From Elusimicrobiota bacterium (GTDB taxonomy: Bacteria; Elusimicrobiota; Elusimicrobia; Elusimicrobiales; Elusimicrobiaceae), in NCBI GenBank assembly GCA_023398295.1, contig JAEWSL010000010.1:1-64000 (forward strand): a stretch of 64,000 nt of DNA, in the 5' to 3' direction. Shown here one piece after another: positions 7,879 to 17,099 of the stretch. The notes beneath the pieces are model-generated. The model ran no database searches. It saw only the letters and a list, made by a program, of their open reading frames with translations, and was not told the origin of the DNA. Each line of letters opens with the position of its first letter. Positions within the stretch are counted from its first letter, which is position 1. The position numbers were made by a program, and so were the translations under genes.

Positions 7879-9978
7879 TTAAAAAATATCTCTTGTAAGG
7901 TTCTCGTCGCGCCACGGATAATAATAGCTGTCTATTTTCTTTTCGGTTTCAGTCTTCTTTTTTGCGCCGCATAAAATATTTATGCGGAAGGAAAACGAAA
8001 GGTTCTGGTTCCTGTCGCGCACGCCCACCATTAAACTTACATCGTGGAAATCTTTGTAGATCTTTATGTGTTTTGAATACGCCCAAAGAGAGTCTTTATC
8101 CCAGTCAAAATCAACGCCCATATCGGCGCGCCAGGTCATATTTTTAGGCGCAATCATAAATTTTGAGGTAAAGAGGAAACTGTTCCTGTCGGTACTGTAA
8201 TTTGTAACGCCGAAGTTAAAAGAGCTGCCGCTTGCGTCCTTAAATAAAGCGTTAAGAACAAAAGCCTGATTGCCGCCTGCGATATCGTATAAATTCTGCG
8301 CGTAAAAATTTGCGCCCGTCACAGGGGAAAAATAGCCGATTTCGCCCAAAAGCGGCGTAAAGCGGTTTTTAAGACGCCAGTTCTCCTCGGTATTTCTGAG
8401 GTCGTAGCCCGTGCCGACTCTGAAATAAAAATCCTGCGCCGGCATATAATAGTTTTGGATATAGACGGTATTTATTTCCTCGCCGTTATCAATTTCCCCC
8501 GTTTCGGCATTGACGTTTTGGGAGGTAAGCGCTCCTGCAGCCGTGCGGCGCATATATTTATAGCCGACGTCAAGAAGGCCCGTTATGAAATCAGAGCGCA
8601 AGTTCAGCTGCGCGCCGTAGCGGGAAACAAAGCGGTCCTCGTTATTATTGGTAGGATCGCGCAAAATAACGTCCTGATGATAAAAAGCCGTCGGGGTAAG
8701 CGTGAAATTGCGGTGCAGTTTGAAATCTTTTGAAACGTCCCACTTGCCGTTCAGATATTGCACATAGTCGTAATCTTCTATCTTGGTATTATTAAGCGAA
8801 AAGGAAACATTATTGACAAGCCCCGCGCCTTTGATAACAAAAGGGTTAAAAGATAAATCCACTTTGGGCAAAATTACTTCCGCGTTGGAATAAGTTTTAT
8901 CGTCGGCGTTAAGTTCGCTCCGGTTAGAATAGCTTACGCGCAGCGTGCTTGCGCCGCTTTGCCTTACTATGGAGGCGCGCGTTAATTTATCGGGAGAAAC
9001 TACGTACGGATTTGAACGGAAAAAATCATCGTTAAAATCCGCGTCGGATACCGTTCTTGTTTCAAACTGGCTGAAGTAAAGAGCGCCGTTTTTCTCATTA
9101 AGATTGTCCGAAGAGTCGTAAACCTCCCACCAATATCCGCCGTTTACGCCCCAGCGGTTTTCTTCTTTAACCTTATCGTAAATGCTGTAAGCTTGAAGAG
9201 AGCCGCGGAATTTTTGCGGGTCCAGATAAGCGGCCTGCGCGCCGTAGCCAAAGCCCGAACGCGTGTAATAATCCAAATTAGCCGTAGCGCTGAAAGCCCC
9301 GCGCGAGAAAACATTTGAAGTAAGAAAGCCAAACCCCGTGTTATCGCTTTGGTCAAAATCAAGATAGGTGGTATAGAGGCGGTCCTCGTTCAAAGAACGG
9401 TAAACAAAAGGCAGATAAAAAACCGGTATTTTGCCTATCTTAACTACGGCGTTTGTGGCAAAAATGCGTTTGCCCGGTACAAGGTCGGCAGAACCCACTT
9501 CAAGCGTATAATGCGGATTTTCAAGCGAACAACAGGTAACTTTTGCGTCGCGCAAAATATATTTGCCGTCCCGGTTTTCAATGCTCTTGGCGGATAAAAT
9601 CCTTATCGGTTTATAGTCGGCTGCTATATCCTGCATAAGCAGTCTGCGCGATTTAAGGTCAAAGCGGATATTCTGAGAGGTAAATATGCCCTTTTCGTCT
9701 TCTATTACCGCGGGGCCTTTTGTGGCAAGCACCTGTTCGTTTATATAGAGCTGCAAGGCGTCCGCCTTGATTTTTTGCTTGGATTTAGAATCGTCAAAAA
9801 GTATTTCCACATTGCCTTTAAGTTCGGCAACGCCGTTTTCCTTATCGTAGAGCACTTGGTCTGCGGTAAAATAAATAAACTGGTTTTTTGTAGGGGAAGG
9901 CAAAGCAAAATCCTGCGCGCAAAAAGCGCGCAGGGCGCAAAAGAAAAACATAAATAATAAAAGAGTTTTATTTTTCAT
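7879..9978 (-). CDS. lptD: LPS assembly outer-membrane protein LptD-like
   Basis: A 699-residue LptD/OstA-family protein, the beta-barrel that inserts lipopolysaccharide into the outer leaflet of the outer membrane. A signal peptide (about 1-20, ending FCA) is followed by an OstA/LptA-like beta-jellyroll at about residues 25-150. Within it YFTADQVLYDKENGVAELKG and LQLYINEQVLATKG are typical. The remaining residues have the alternating, aromatic-rich pattern of a large barrel with many Asp/Asn turns. It ends in IF, with a terminal Phe as in many barrels. Its first codons overlap the ROK kinase stop by 11 bp, so translation is coupled. It shows that the host has an asymmetric outer membrane. 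No lptE or other lpt gene is adjacent. Confidence 0.85.
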   Translation of the reverse strand: MKNKTLLLFMFFFCALRAFCAQDFALPSPTKNQFIYFTADQVLYDKENGVAELKGNVEILFDDSKSKQKIKADALQLYINEQVLATKGPAVIEDEKGIFTSQNIRFDLKSRRLLMQDIAADYKPIRILSAKSIENRDGKYILRDAKVTCCSLENPHYTLEVGSADLVPGKRIFATNAVVKIGKIPVFYLPFVYRSLNEDRLYTTYLDFDQSDNTGFGFLTSNVFSRGAFSATANLDYYTRSGFGYGAQAAYLDPQKFRGSLQAYSIYDKVKEENRWGVNGGYWWEVYDSSDNLNEKNGALYFSQFETRTVSDADFNDDFFRSNPYVVSPDKLTRASIVRQSGASTLRVSYSNRSELNADDKTYSNAEVILPKVDLSFNPFVIKGAGLVNNVSFSLNNTKIEDYDYVQYLNGKWDVSKDFKLHRNFTLTPTAFYHQDVILRDPTNNNEDRFVSRYGAQLNLRSDFITGLLDVGYKYMRRTAAGALTSQNVNAETGEIDNGEEINTVYIQNYYMPAQDFYFRVGTGYDLRNTEENWRLKNRFTPLLGEIGYFSPVTGANFYAQNLYDIAGGNQAFVLNALFKDASGSSFNFGVTNYSTDRNSFLFTSKFMIAPKNMTWRADMGVDFDWDKDSLWAYSKHIKIYKDFHDVSLMVGVRDRNQNLSFSFRINILCGAKKKTETEKKIDSYYYPWRDENLTRDIF

Positions 9979-10915
9979 CAGCCTTGGATAAAGCGTACAG
10001 CGCCGCGCCGACGCCGCCTATATTGCACTCCCTTGAAGTAAAAACTTTAAGCTTCTTAAACGGGGTTGAAATCGGCTGGGCCTTAAATATTTCCTTTATG
10101 GCGGGCATGAAATATTTTGCTCCGCGCGAAATGCCTCCGGTTAAAATAACAGCGTCGGGATTAAGCAAAAGCACCATATTTGTAAGCCCGCGGCCTATAT
10201 AACGGCCGATAACCTCCCAAAGTTTAAGGGCTACTTCGTCGCCTTCGGAAGCGGCCTGCGACAATAAGCGAACGGAGAAGTCTTCCGTCTTAAGAAGGCG
10301 CGCCAGGGCAGACTCCGGATATTTGACGGCGGCGTCCTCGCAGAGGCGCAAAATGCCTTTTGTGCCGGCAAAACTCTCAAGACAGCCCCTCTCGCCGAAA
10401 CCGCAGGCGGGGGCGTCGGGGGAATAATCTATTTTTATATGTCCTATCTCTCCGGCCGAGCCCGTTGCTCCCTGATAAAGCTCCCCGTTCAAAATAAGAC
10501 CGCCGCCTATTCCCGTGCCTAAAGTTAAGATTATAAGATTTTTATATTTTTTCTTAAACTCTTTGTCGTAGACGCCCCAGGCGGCCATATTGGCGTCGTT
10601 TGAAACAAAGCATTTGCAGTTTGTAAGCGCGCTTAAAGTTTCGGCTATCTTAAGATTGCGCCACGGCAAATTAGGAGCGTAACGCAAAACGCCTTCCACA
10701 TGGTCGGTATCACCCGCCACGCCTACGCCTAAGACGCATTGCGAGCCAAAATCTTTGCGCCACCCGTTTACGATATGCGCAAGCTGGGATAAAAACGCCG
10801 CCGCTTTTAACGTTACGTATGTGGGCACTTTATCTTTTTTAATAATCTTGCCGCTTTCGTTTACGGCGAAAAATTTGACGAAAGTTCCTCCGATGTCAAT
10901 GCCTATTGCTATCAT
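9968..10915 (-). CDS. ROK-family sugar kinase (glucokinase-like)
   Basis: This 315-residue ROK protein is a likely ATP-dependent glucokinase or related hexose kinase. The phosphate-binding motif GIDIGGTFVKFFA lies at residues 5-17, SNDANMAAWG contains the catalytic-base Asp, and LGTGIGGGLI is the second phosphate loop. The ROK zinc signature reads CGFGERGCLE, whereas the usual form is CxCGxxGCxE, so one of the Cys ligands is Phe. The His of GEIGHIKI is kept. No N-terminal helix-turn-helix is present, so it is a kinase and not a repressor. It overlaps both neighbours (4 bp with xer, 11 bp with lptD). Glucose as substrate is inferred from family type and the presence of tpiA in the same run. 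Confidence 0.85.
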   Translation of the reverse strand: MIAIGIDIGGTFVKFFAVNESGKIIKKDKVPTYVTLKAAAFLSQLAHIVNGWRKDFGSQCVLGVGVAGDTDHVEGVLRYAPNLPWRNLKIAETLSALTNCKCFVSNDANMAAWGVYDKEFKKKYKNLIILTLGTGIGGGLILNGELYQGATGSAGEIGHIKIDYSPDAPACGFGERGCLESFAGTKGILRLCEDAAVKYPESALARLLKTEDFSVRLLSQAASEGDEVALKLWEVIGRYIGRGLTNMVLLLNPDAVILTGGISRGAKYFMPAIKEIFKAQPISTPFKKLKVFTSRECNIGGVGAALYALSKADEK

Positions 10916-11808
10916 AAATCCTCCCTGTTTTTACCCGCCTTAGGGTGGGCGGAGTTATAAACTTTTTTGATGCGGTCCAAAGACACATGCGTGTAAATCT
11001 GCGTCGCGCTTAAACTCTTGTGGCCCAGCATTTCCTGCAAACTCTTAAGGTCGCAGCCGTTGTTTAGCAGATGCGTGGCAAAAGTATGCCGCAGACTGTG
11101 CGGCGTGATTTTGCGCGCTAAATTGGTTTTGACGGCGCAGTTTTCAACTATAAGGCGCAAGGCTTCCCCGCTGAGTCGTAATCCGCGCGAACTCAGAAAA
11201 AGCGGCGCGCTTTTGCCCGCGCTTTCCTGCGGCCGCGCGGACAGATATTTTTGCAGAGCCTCTAAAGCCGCGTCCGTTACGGGAACAAGCCTCTCCCTGC
11301 TGCCTTTGCCCAAAACTTTTACTATGCCTTCGCTGAAATTAACGTCACAGATATTAAGGCCCGTTACCTCGCTTCGGCGAAGGCCGCTTGAGTACATAAG
11401 CTCCAAAAGGGCCTTGTTCCTTTGTTCAAAACGCCCGCCCTGCGGCGCAGTGACAAGTTTTACGGCTTCCTCTTCGCTTAAAAATTTGGGAAGCAGCTTC
11501 TCGCGCTTGGGGGCAGAAATAAATTTGAAAGGGCTTACTTCAACATATCCCCTGTTTGTAAGAAATTTTGAAAAGCTTCTGAGCGCGCTTATCTTGCGCA
11601 GCATTGTGTTGCGCGAAACTTCTTTTGCGTTCTCATACGCTAAATAAGCCCTGATGTTTTGCAGCCTGAAATCTTTTACTTTAAGCAAACTGCGAAGGGA
11701 CATAAAAGCCGCAAACTCTTTCAAATCATTTTCATAGGCGCGCAAAGTATGGGCCGATAAATTTCTGCCTTTAAGAGAAAGCGTAAAATTTTCAATCTGC
11801 TTTAACAT
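10912..11808 (-). CDS. Tyrosine recombinase XerC/XerD family
   Basis: A 298-residue Xer-type site-specific recombinase, which would resolve chromosome dimers at a dif-like site. The SAM-like N-terminal core-binding domain spans about residues 1-85. The catalytic domain shows the expected residues: R in SGLRRSEVTGL, K in GKGSRERLVP, H and R in HSLRHTFATHLL, H in LGHKSLSATQIYTH and the nucleophilic Tyr in the same motif. Its position directly after dprA-topA matches the dprA-topA-xerC order of many bacteria; here hslVU is missing downstream. Whether it is functionally XerC or XerD, or a single XerH-like enzyme, cannot be decided from this window. Confidence 0.92.
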   Translation of the reverse strand: MLKQIENFTLSLKGRNLSAHTLRAYENDLKEFAAFMSLRSLLKVKDFRLQNIRAYLAYENAKEVSRNTMLRKISALRSFSKFLTNRGYVEVSPFKFISAPKREKLLPKFLSEEEAVKLVTAPQGGRFEQRNKALLELMYSSGLRRSEVTGLNICDVNFSEGIVKVLGKGSRERLVPVTDAALEALQKYLSARPQESAGKSAPLFLSSRGLRLSGEALRLIVENCAVKTNLARKITPHSLRHTFATHLLNNGCDLKSLQEMLGHKSLSATQIYTHVSLDRIKKVYNSAHPKAGKNREDL

Positions 11809-11880
11809 TTTCCACCGCCGTCAAACGGCCGCCTGCGCCCGGAAAAACGCTCATATTTTGCGCGTCCTCGGCAAAGCATG

Positions 11881-11901
11881 CCGCGCGCTTTTTGCGCGCG
11901 G
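11881..11901 (-). other. GC-rich hairpin between topA and the xer gene
   Basis: CCGCGCGC (11881-11888) pairs exactly with GCGCGCGG (11894-11901) around a TTTTT loop. It lies 6 bp past the topA stop codon and lacks a downstream T-run on the transcribed strand. It could slow RNA degradation or pause transcription; this is inference. Confidence 0.6.
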
Positions 11902-11906
11902 CGGCC

Positions 11907-14222
11907 TTAAGCCGCTTTTTTTGCGTTTGCCTGTTTAATCTGCTCTATTTCCTCAGGGCTGACTTTAACTATATTTTTGCATCTCGGATAGCCAGAGCAA
12001 CCCAGAAACTCGCCTTTTGCGCTCTTGCGCAAAAGCATGGGTTTGCCGCATTTCTCGCATTTTCTGCCGCTGTCTAAGGGCCCGCTTGAGGCAATTTTAT
12101 TGCCCTGCGCGTCAAGAGAAAATGTGTTTTTGCACTTAGGATAAGCCGAGCAGGCTAAAAATTTGCCTCTTCTGCCCGTTCTTATTACCATAGGGCTGCC
12201 GCACTTATCGCAGACTTCGTTTGTCTGCTGCGGGGCCGCGGCCGCTTCCCCGCCGTTTAAGTTTTTCTTGCCCTTGCACTCGGGATATCTGGCGCAGGCT
12301 ATGTACTGGCCGAAACGGCTTCTTTTAAGAAGCATAGGTCCGCCGCATATCGGGCATTTTTCGCCTTCGGCTACGGAAGGCTCGGCCTTTTTCATATTGG
12401 CCGAAGCGTTTTGTAAATCGCGGCTGAAACCGTCGTAGAAAGCGCGTATTACGCCCACCCATCCCTGGGAGCCCTCTGCTATATCGTCAAGTTTCTCCTC
12501 AACTCCGGCGGTGTAGGAGAGGTCCATAATATCCTTAAAGAAACTCTTCAGCTGCTCGGTTACGGTAGAGCCCAGTTCGGTTATAAGCAGCTTATTTGTC
12601 TTAGGCTGGCGTTGGGCATATTTCCTGTCAATAATAGTTTTTATCGTAGGCGCGTAGGTGGAAGGACGTCCAATGCCGTGCTTTTCCAAAGTTTTAATTA
12701 AGCTTGCTTCGTTGTAGTTAGGCGGAGGAGCTGTCTTGTGATCTTTTGTTTCAATATCCAAAAGCTGAAGCAAATCCCCGGCTTCTAAGGCGGGAAGAAG
12801 CGCGCCTGAGGCCTGTTCGTCCTCGGCGTTATCTTCGGCGTCTTCGTCCTGATAGACGGAAAGGTACCCGTTAAACTTAACCGTGCGGCCGCTTGCGCGA
12901 AGCAGACATTTTTCCGCGCTTTGCGCGCTTATGTCTATTGCCACGGTGTCAAAAACGGCGTCGGCCATTTGGGAGGCCACAAAACGCAGCCAGATAAGTT
13001 CGTAGAGCCTGTACTGGTCGGCCGTTAAATATTCCTTCACGTTCTGGGGCGTGCGGTAAACGTCGGTGGGGTGTATGGCTTCGTGGGCTTCCTGCGCGCC
13101 TTTTACTTTGCTTTTATAGACGGGCGCGGAGGCGGGAGCAAACTGCAGGCCGTATTTTTCTTTAATAAACTGAGCCGTTTGCGCTCGCAATTGGGAGGAA
13201 ACGTTAAAAGAATCCGTTCTCATATAAGTTATCAGACCGACGTTATGGCCGCCTATGTTAACGCCTTCGTAAAGCGTTTGGGCCACCTGCATGGTCCTCT
13301 GGGACTGCATATTTATTTTATTGTAGGCGTCCTGCTGCATAGAGCTGGTGATAAAGGGCGGTTTGGGACGTTGGCGAACCTCTTTCTTCTCCACATTTTC
13401 AACTTTGAGCGGGCCGCTTCGCAGCAGCGCGTTGACGGGGGCAAGGCTTGCGTTATCCTTAAAGACGGTGGTTTTAACTTTATAATCTTCGGCGAAGAGT
13501 TTATAGGTAAAAGTCTGCTCGGCGGGTTTTGCCTCCCATTTAAGAACGCGGGCGTAGAAAGAGGGTTTTAAGCCTTGCTTTTCAAGAAGGGCTCTTATGG
13601 TCCAATAATTTTCTTCCTTAAAGGAAGCGATTTCCTTTGCGCGCTCGGCCAAAAGGCGGACCGCCACAGACTGCACCCTACCCGCGCTTAAGCCGCCGGT
13701 GATTTTGCGCCACAAAAGGGGAGAAAGCTTGTAGCCTACTAACCTGTCCAAAACGCGCCTTGCCTGCTGGGCGTTGACGAGGTTTGCGTCAATATCCCTT
13801 GCGTGGGCAAAACTTTCCTGTACGGCAGAAGGCGTAATTTCGTGGAAGAAAATCCTCTTTGTATTTTCGTCTTTAAGTTTCAGTAATTCTTTTAAGTGCC
13901 ATGCTATGGCTTCCCCTTCGCGGTCAGGGTCAGTGGCAAGATAAACGAAATCGGCTTTTTTAAGCGTTTCTTTAAGTTCGTTTATTATCTTTGGCTTTCC
14001 GCTTGCGACATAGGTGGGTTTGAAGTCGTTGTTTTCGTCAACGCCGATTTCCTTTGAAGGCAGATCGCGCACGTGGCCGAAGGAACTTTTGACTATATAT
14101 CCTTCCCCCAAAATCTTGCTTATTGTTTTTTGTTTCGTGGGAGATTCTACTATAACAAGTTTTTTACCGTCCGAAGATGCGGATTTTTTTATTTCTTTTT
14201 TTTCTGTTTTTTTGGTTGTCAT
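11907..14222 (-). CDS. topA: DNA topoisomerase I
   Basis: Type IA topoisomerase, relaxing negative supercoils. A Lys-rich tail of about 20 residues precedes the Toprim domain, which opens with LVIVESPTKQKTISKIL. The active-site Tyr lies in GLITYMRTDSFNVSS. The C-terminus carries three topoisomerase zinc ribbons, each with CxxCGxPM and CxxYPxCK. I place the start at 14222, giving 771 residues, because an AAGGA site lies 7 nt upstream. The longer frame begins 27 bp earlier without a ribosome site. It follows dprA, as in many bacterial dprA-topA pairs. Confidence 0.95.
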   Translation of the reverse strand: MTTKKTEKKEIKKSASSDGKKLVIVESPTKQKTISKILGEGYIVKSSFGHVRDLPSKEIGVDENNDFKPTYVASGKPKIINELKETLKKADFVYLATDPDREGEAIAWHLKELLKLKDENTKRIFFHEITPSAVQESFAHARDIDANLVNAQQARRVLDRLVGYKLSPLLWRKITGGLSAGRVQSVAVRLLAERAKEIASFKEENYWTIRALLEKQGLKPSFYARVLKWEAKPAEQTFTYKLFAEDYKVKTTVFKDNASLAPVNALLRSGPLKVENVEKKEVRQRPKPPFITSSMQQDAYNKINMQSQRTMQVAQTLYEGVNIGGHNVGLITYMRTDSFNVSSQLRAQTAQFIKEKYGLQFAPASAPVYKSKVKGAQEAHEAIHPTDVYRTPQNVKEYLTADQYRLYELIWLRFVASQMADAVFDTVAIDISAQSAEKCLLRASGRTVKFNGYLSVYQDEDAEDNAEDEQASGALLPALEAGDLLQLLDIETKDHKTAPPPNYNEASLIKTLEKHGIGRPSTYAPTIKTIIDRKYAQRQPKTNKLLITELGSTVTEQLKSFFKDIMDLSYTAGVEEKLDDIAEGSQGWVGVIRAFYDGFSRDLQNASANMKKAEPSVAEGEKCPICGGPMLLKRSRFGQYIACARYPECKGKKNLNGGEAAAAPQQTNEVCDKCGSPMVIRTGRRGKFLACSAYPKCKNTFSLDAQGNKIASSGPLDSGRKCEKCGKPMLLRKSAKGEFLGCSGYPRCKNIVKVSPEEIEQIKQANAKKAA

Positions 14223-14263
14223 TTTTATATCCTTGCTTAAACGCTGCAATGCTTAAAATAAAA

Positions 14264-15385
14264 TTAAAATTTGGAACGGAAGTATTTGCCGTCGCGGCAC
14301 TGCACAAAACCGCTTACCTCCAAGTTAAATAAAACGCCCGCGCTTTGGCTTACGTCCAAAGAAAGGCCGAAGGCCACGTCGTCTAAAGTTTTGCTGCCAT
14401 CGCCTATGGCGGAGAGCACTTTTTGCTCAAGCTCAGTCAGATTTTCCGCGCCGCTTTTTTCTTTATTTTCAATCTCGCGGACGCAAAGTTTCATCTTTAA
14501 CTCCAAAGGCAAAGCGTCAATAATGTCCTGCGCGCCCAGCGCCATGGCCGCGCCCTGCCTTATAAGATTGTTTGTCCCGCCGCTCTGCGGGCTGTCTATG
14601 GGCCCCGGCACCGACATCACGTCAAGCCCCTGCTCCAAAGCCATCTTGGCGGTAATTAAGGCGCCGCTTTTTAATTCTCCTTCTATTACTACGACCAATT
14701 TTGAAAGCGCAGCTATAAGCCTGTTGCGGCGCGGAAAATGCTGCGCAAGCGGCGGCGCGTCAAAAGGCAGTTCGGAAATTATAGCCCCGCCATTATCCAA
14801 AATAGCGCGCGCAAGGTCGCGGTTCTCAGACGGGTAACAACGGCCTATGCCCGTTCCCACCAGCGCCCAAGTCGGCTTTTTATTCTTTACGGCCTGGGAG
14901 TGGGCTATGCTGTCTACCCCTCTTGCAAGGCCGCTTACCAAAGTAACGCCGGCCTGCGCCAAATCGTCCGCCAGTTTTGCCGTAACGCGCCTGCCGTAAG
15001 GCGTAACTTTGCGCGTGCCGACCATAGCCACGCTTACCGCATTTTCAAAATCAAAAACGCCGCGGACATATAAAGCCAAAGGCGGCTCTTTGATATCCAA
15101 AAGCGCGGGAGGATAAGTTTCCTCGTCCTTAAATAAAATCCGGCCGCCGCATTTTTGCGTTTTTTCAAATTCCGCCTCGGCGTCTAAAGCGTTGCAGGCG
15201 GCAAGGAATTTTTTTGCCGTTTCAAGCGTTATTTTGCCCTCTTCGCTAAGCGTTTGGGCGTCCTGCTCCAGAATGTTTTGCCCCGTGCCGAAAATATCCA
15301 TAATGCGCACAAGCCAGTCCGCCCTCAGATAACTGAAAGAATTTATTTTAAGACGGGCAAGCCTTTCTTTATCGCTGAAAAACAT
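14264..15385 (-). CDS. dprA: DNA processing protein DprA
   Basis: DprA binds incoming single-stranded DNA and loads RecA during natural transformation. The Rossmann-like core shows VGTRKVTPYGR, SGLARGVDSIAH and GTGIGRCYPSEN. A C-terminal winged-helix-like region (GSKTLDDVAFGL onward) completes the usual long form, and an N-terminal SAM-like segment is also present. The start at 15385 (373 residues) is preferred because GAGAGG lies just upstream; the longer frame uses a TTG at 15418 without such a site. It lies between comM and topA, so two competence-associated genes are adjacent. With the pilin-like gene at 4.6 kb it suggests, but does not prove, DNA uptake ability. Confidence 0.95.
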   Translation of the reverse strand: MFFSDKERLARLKINSFSYLRADWLVRIMDIFGTGQNILEQDAQTLSEEGKITLETAKKFLAACNALDAEAEFEKTQKCGGRILFKDEETYPPALLDIKEPPLALYVRGVFDFENAVSVAMVGTRKVTPYGRRVTAKLADDLAQAGVTLVSGLARGVDSIAHSQAVKNKKPTWALVGTGIGRCYPSENRDLARAILDNGGAIISELPFDAPPLAQHFPRRNRLIAALSKLVVVIEGELKSGALITAKMALEQGLDVMSVPGPIDSPQSGGTNNLIRQGAAMALGAQDIIDALPLELKMKLCVREIENKEKSGAENLTELEQKVLSAIGDGSKTLDDVAFGLSLDVSQSAGVLFNLEVSGFVQCRDGKYFRSKF

Positions 15386-15470
15386 TCTTACCTCTCGCTC
15401 AATTTTACTGAAAAACAAAAACTAAATCCGCCTTGCGCAAAACTGCAGGCCGCCGCAGCCCCCGCCGACG

Positions 15471-17012
15471 TTAAATGTCGCTGACGCCTTTTCTGTCCAG
15501 CGGGCGGTACTGCATAACTTCTATAATATGCTCCCTTTTTATTTGAGAGCTGCCTTCCAAATCGGCTATGGTGCGGGCGGTTTTCAAAATCTTATCAAGG
15601 CTGCGGGCCGATAAGCCCAGCTTTTTCATCGCAAGCTCCAAAATCTCCCCGCCGCCTTCGGGCAGAGGGCAAAATTCTTTTATCTCCTTTACCGTCATAA
15701 AAGCGTTGGCGGTCGTAGGACCGTTTTTGAAACGCTCTTTTTGCATCTGACGCGCTTTTATAACGCGGGTTCTTATCTGCGCGCTTGTTTCGCCCTCGCT
15801 TTTTTTATTCCAGTCTTTATAGTCCACGGGGTTTAAGTTTACCGTTAAGTCAATCCTGTCCAAAAGCGGCCCAGATATTTTTGACTTATATCTGCTTATC
15901 TGCAAAGGCGTGCAATTGCAAGTCTTTATATTATGCCCGTGATAGCCGCACGGACAGGGGTTCATAGCCGCAATCAAAGTAAATTTAGACGGATACGTAA
16001 GCGTATCTTTTGCGCGCGCAATCGTAACGCGGAAAGTTTCAAGCGGCTCGCGCAAAACTTCCAGGGACTGGCGCGAAAATTCGGCAAATTCGTCTAAGAA
16101 TAACACTCCGTTATGCGCAAGGCTTACTTCGCCCGGACGCGGCGTCTGCCCGCCGCCGATTAAAGCTATGTTTGAAATCGTATGATGCGGATCCCTAAAC
16201 GGTCGCTTAAGAGAAGCAAAGTTCTTGCCCAAAAGCCTGCAGACGGAATAAATCTGCAAAATATCCAAAGCCTCTCCCTTACTTAAAGGCGGCAGTATGC
16301 CGCAAAAACGCTTTGCAAGCATGCTTTTACCAGTGCCCGGAGGCCCCATTAAAAGCACATTATGGCCGCCTGCGGCGGCTATCTCAAGCGCGCGCTTTGC
16401 CAAAGCCTGGCCTTTCACTTCGCTGAAATCTCCTTCTACAACTTCTTCAAAAAGCGTTTGATCTTCTGGAGCGCCTTCTTCGGCTTCTGGCGTTTTGCCT
16501 TCAAGAACTTCAACGGCTTCTTTCAAAGAGCTTGCGCAAAAGCCTTCGCTTTGCGCATAATAAATTTCCTGCCTGTTTTGGCGCGGCACTACGCACTTGA
16601 AAGCCTTGCCCGCCTTTTTAAGGCATATAAGCATAGGCAAAACGCCCGCACATCCGTGCAGTTTACCATTTAAGCCAAGCTCGCCTATGAAAACAAAATC
16701 TTTCAGCGCGGCACGCGCCGCGGGGCTAATTTGCTCTGTCGCGCAAAGAAGGCCAAGAGCAATGGGCAAATCAAAATGAGTGCCGCTTTTTTTAACTTCC
16801 GCCGGGACTAAATTTACCGTTATTTTCTTAGACGGCACGTCAAAGCCGCTGTTTTTTACGGCGGCAACGACGCGGTCTTTTGCTTCTTTTACTTCCTGTT
16901 CGGGCAGCCCCACTATGCTTAAAGAAGGCAGGCCCGGCGAAACGTCCACTTCAACGGTAACCAAAAAGCCTTCTATCCCTTTTATGCAGCTTGAGTTAAT
17001 GTTTGCAAGCAT
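15471..17012 (-). CDS. comM: ComM/YifB-family AAA+ ATPase (magnesium-chelatase-like)
   Basis: ComM is a hexameric helicase that promotes branch migration during natural transformation. The 513-residue protein has the complete layout. An N-terminal Lon-protease-like fold (about 1-170) carries GIEGFLVTVEVDVSPGLP. The AAA+ core has Walker A GPPGTGKSMLAKRF near residue 217, Walker B VLFLDEFAEF, and the characteristic MNPCPCGYHGH cysteine motif. A C-terminal Mg-chelatase-type helical region contains LSARSLDKILKTARTIADLE. It is followed by dprA after 85 bp. Confidence 0.93.
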   Translation of the reverse strand: MLANINSSCIKGIEGFLVTVEVDVSPGLPSLSIVGLPEQEVKEAKDRVVAAVKNSGFDVPSKKITVNLVPAEVKKSGTHFDLPIALGLLCATEQISPAARAALKDFVFIGELGLNGKLHGCAGVLPMLICLKKAGKAFKCVVPRQNRQEIYYAQSEGFCASSLKEAVEVLEGKTPEAEEGAPEDQTLFEEVVEGDFSEVKGQALAKRALEIAAAGGHNVLLMGPPGTGKSMLAKRFCGILPPLSKGEALDILQIYSVCRLLGKNFASLKRPFRDPHHTISNIALIGGGQTPRPGEVSLAHNGVLFLDEFAEFSRQSLEVLREPLETFRVTIARAKDTLTYPSKFTLIAAMNPCPCGYHGHNIKTCNCTPLQISRYKSKISGPLLDRIDLTVNLNPVDYKDWNKKSEGETSAQIRTRVIKARQMQKERFKNGPTTANAFMTVKEIKEFCPLPEGGGEILELAMKKLGLSARSLDKILKTARTIADLEGSSQIKREHIIEVMQYRPLDRKGVSDI

Positions 17013-17050
17013 ATATAAGCCCCGAATTTAGCGCGCCTTCCTCATATTTT

Positions 17051-17084
17051 GCGCCGCGGCGGTTTTGTTTACACGCCGCGGCGC
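17051..17084 (-). other. GC-rich 11-bp hairpin upstream of comM
   Basis: GCGCCGCGGCG (17051-17061) and CGCCGCGGCGC (17074-17084) are exact reverse complements. It lies 16 bp past the lipoprotein stop and 39 bp before the comM start. Neither strand has a terminator T-run after it. Confidence 0.65.
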
Positions 17085-17099
17085 GCGGCAAAAAACAAA

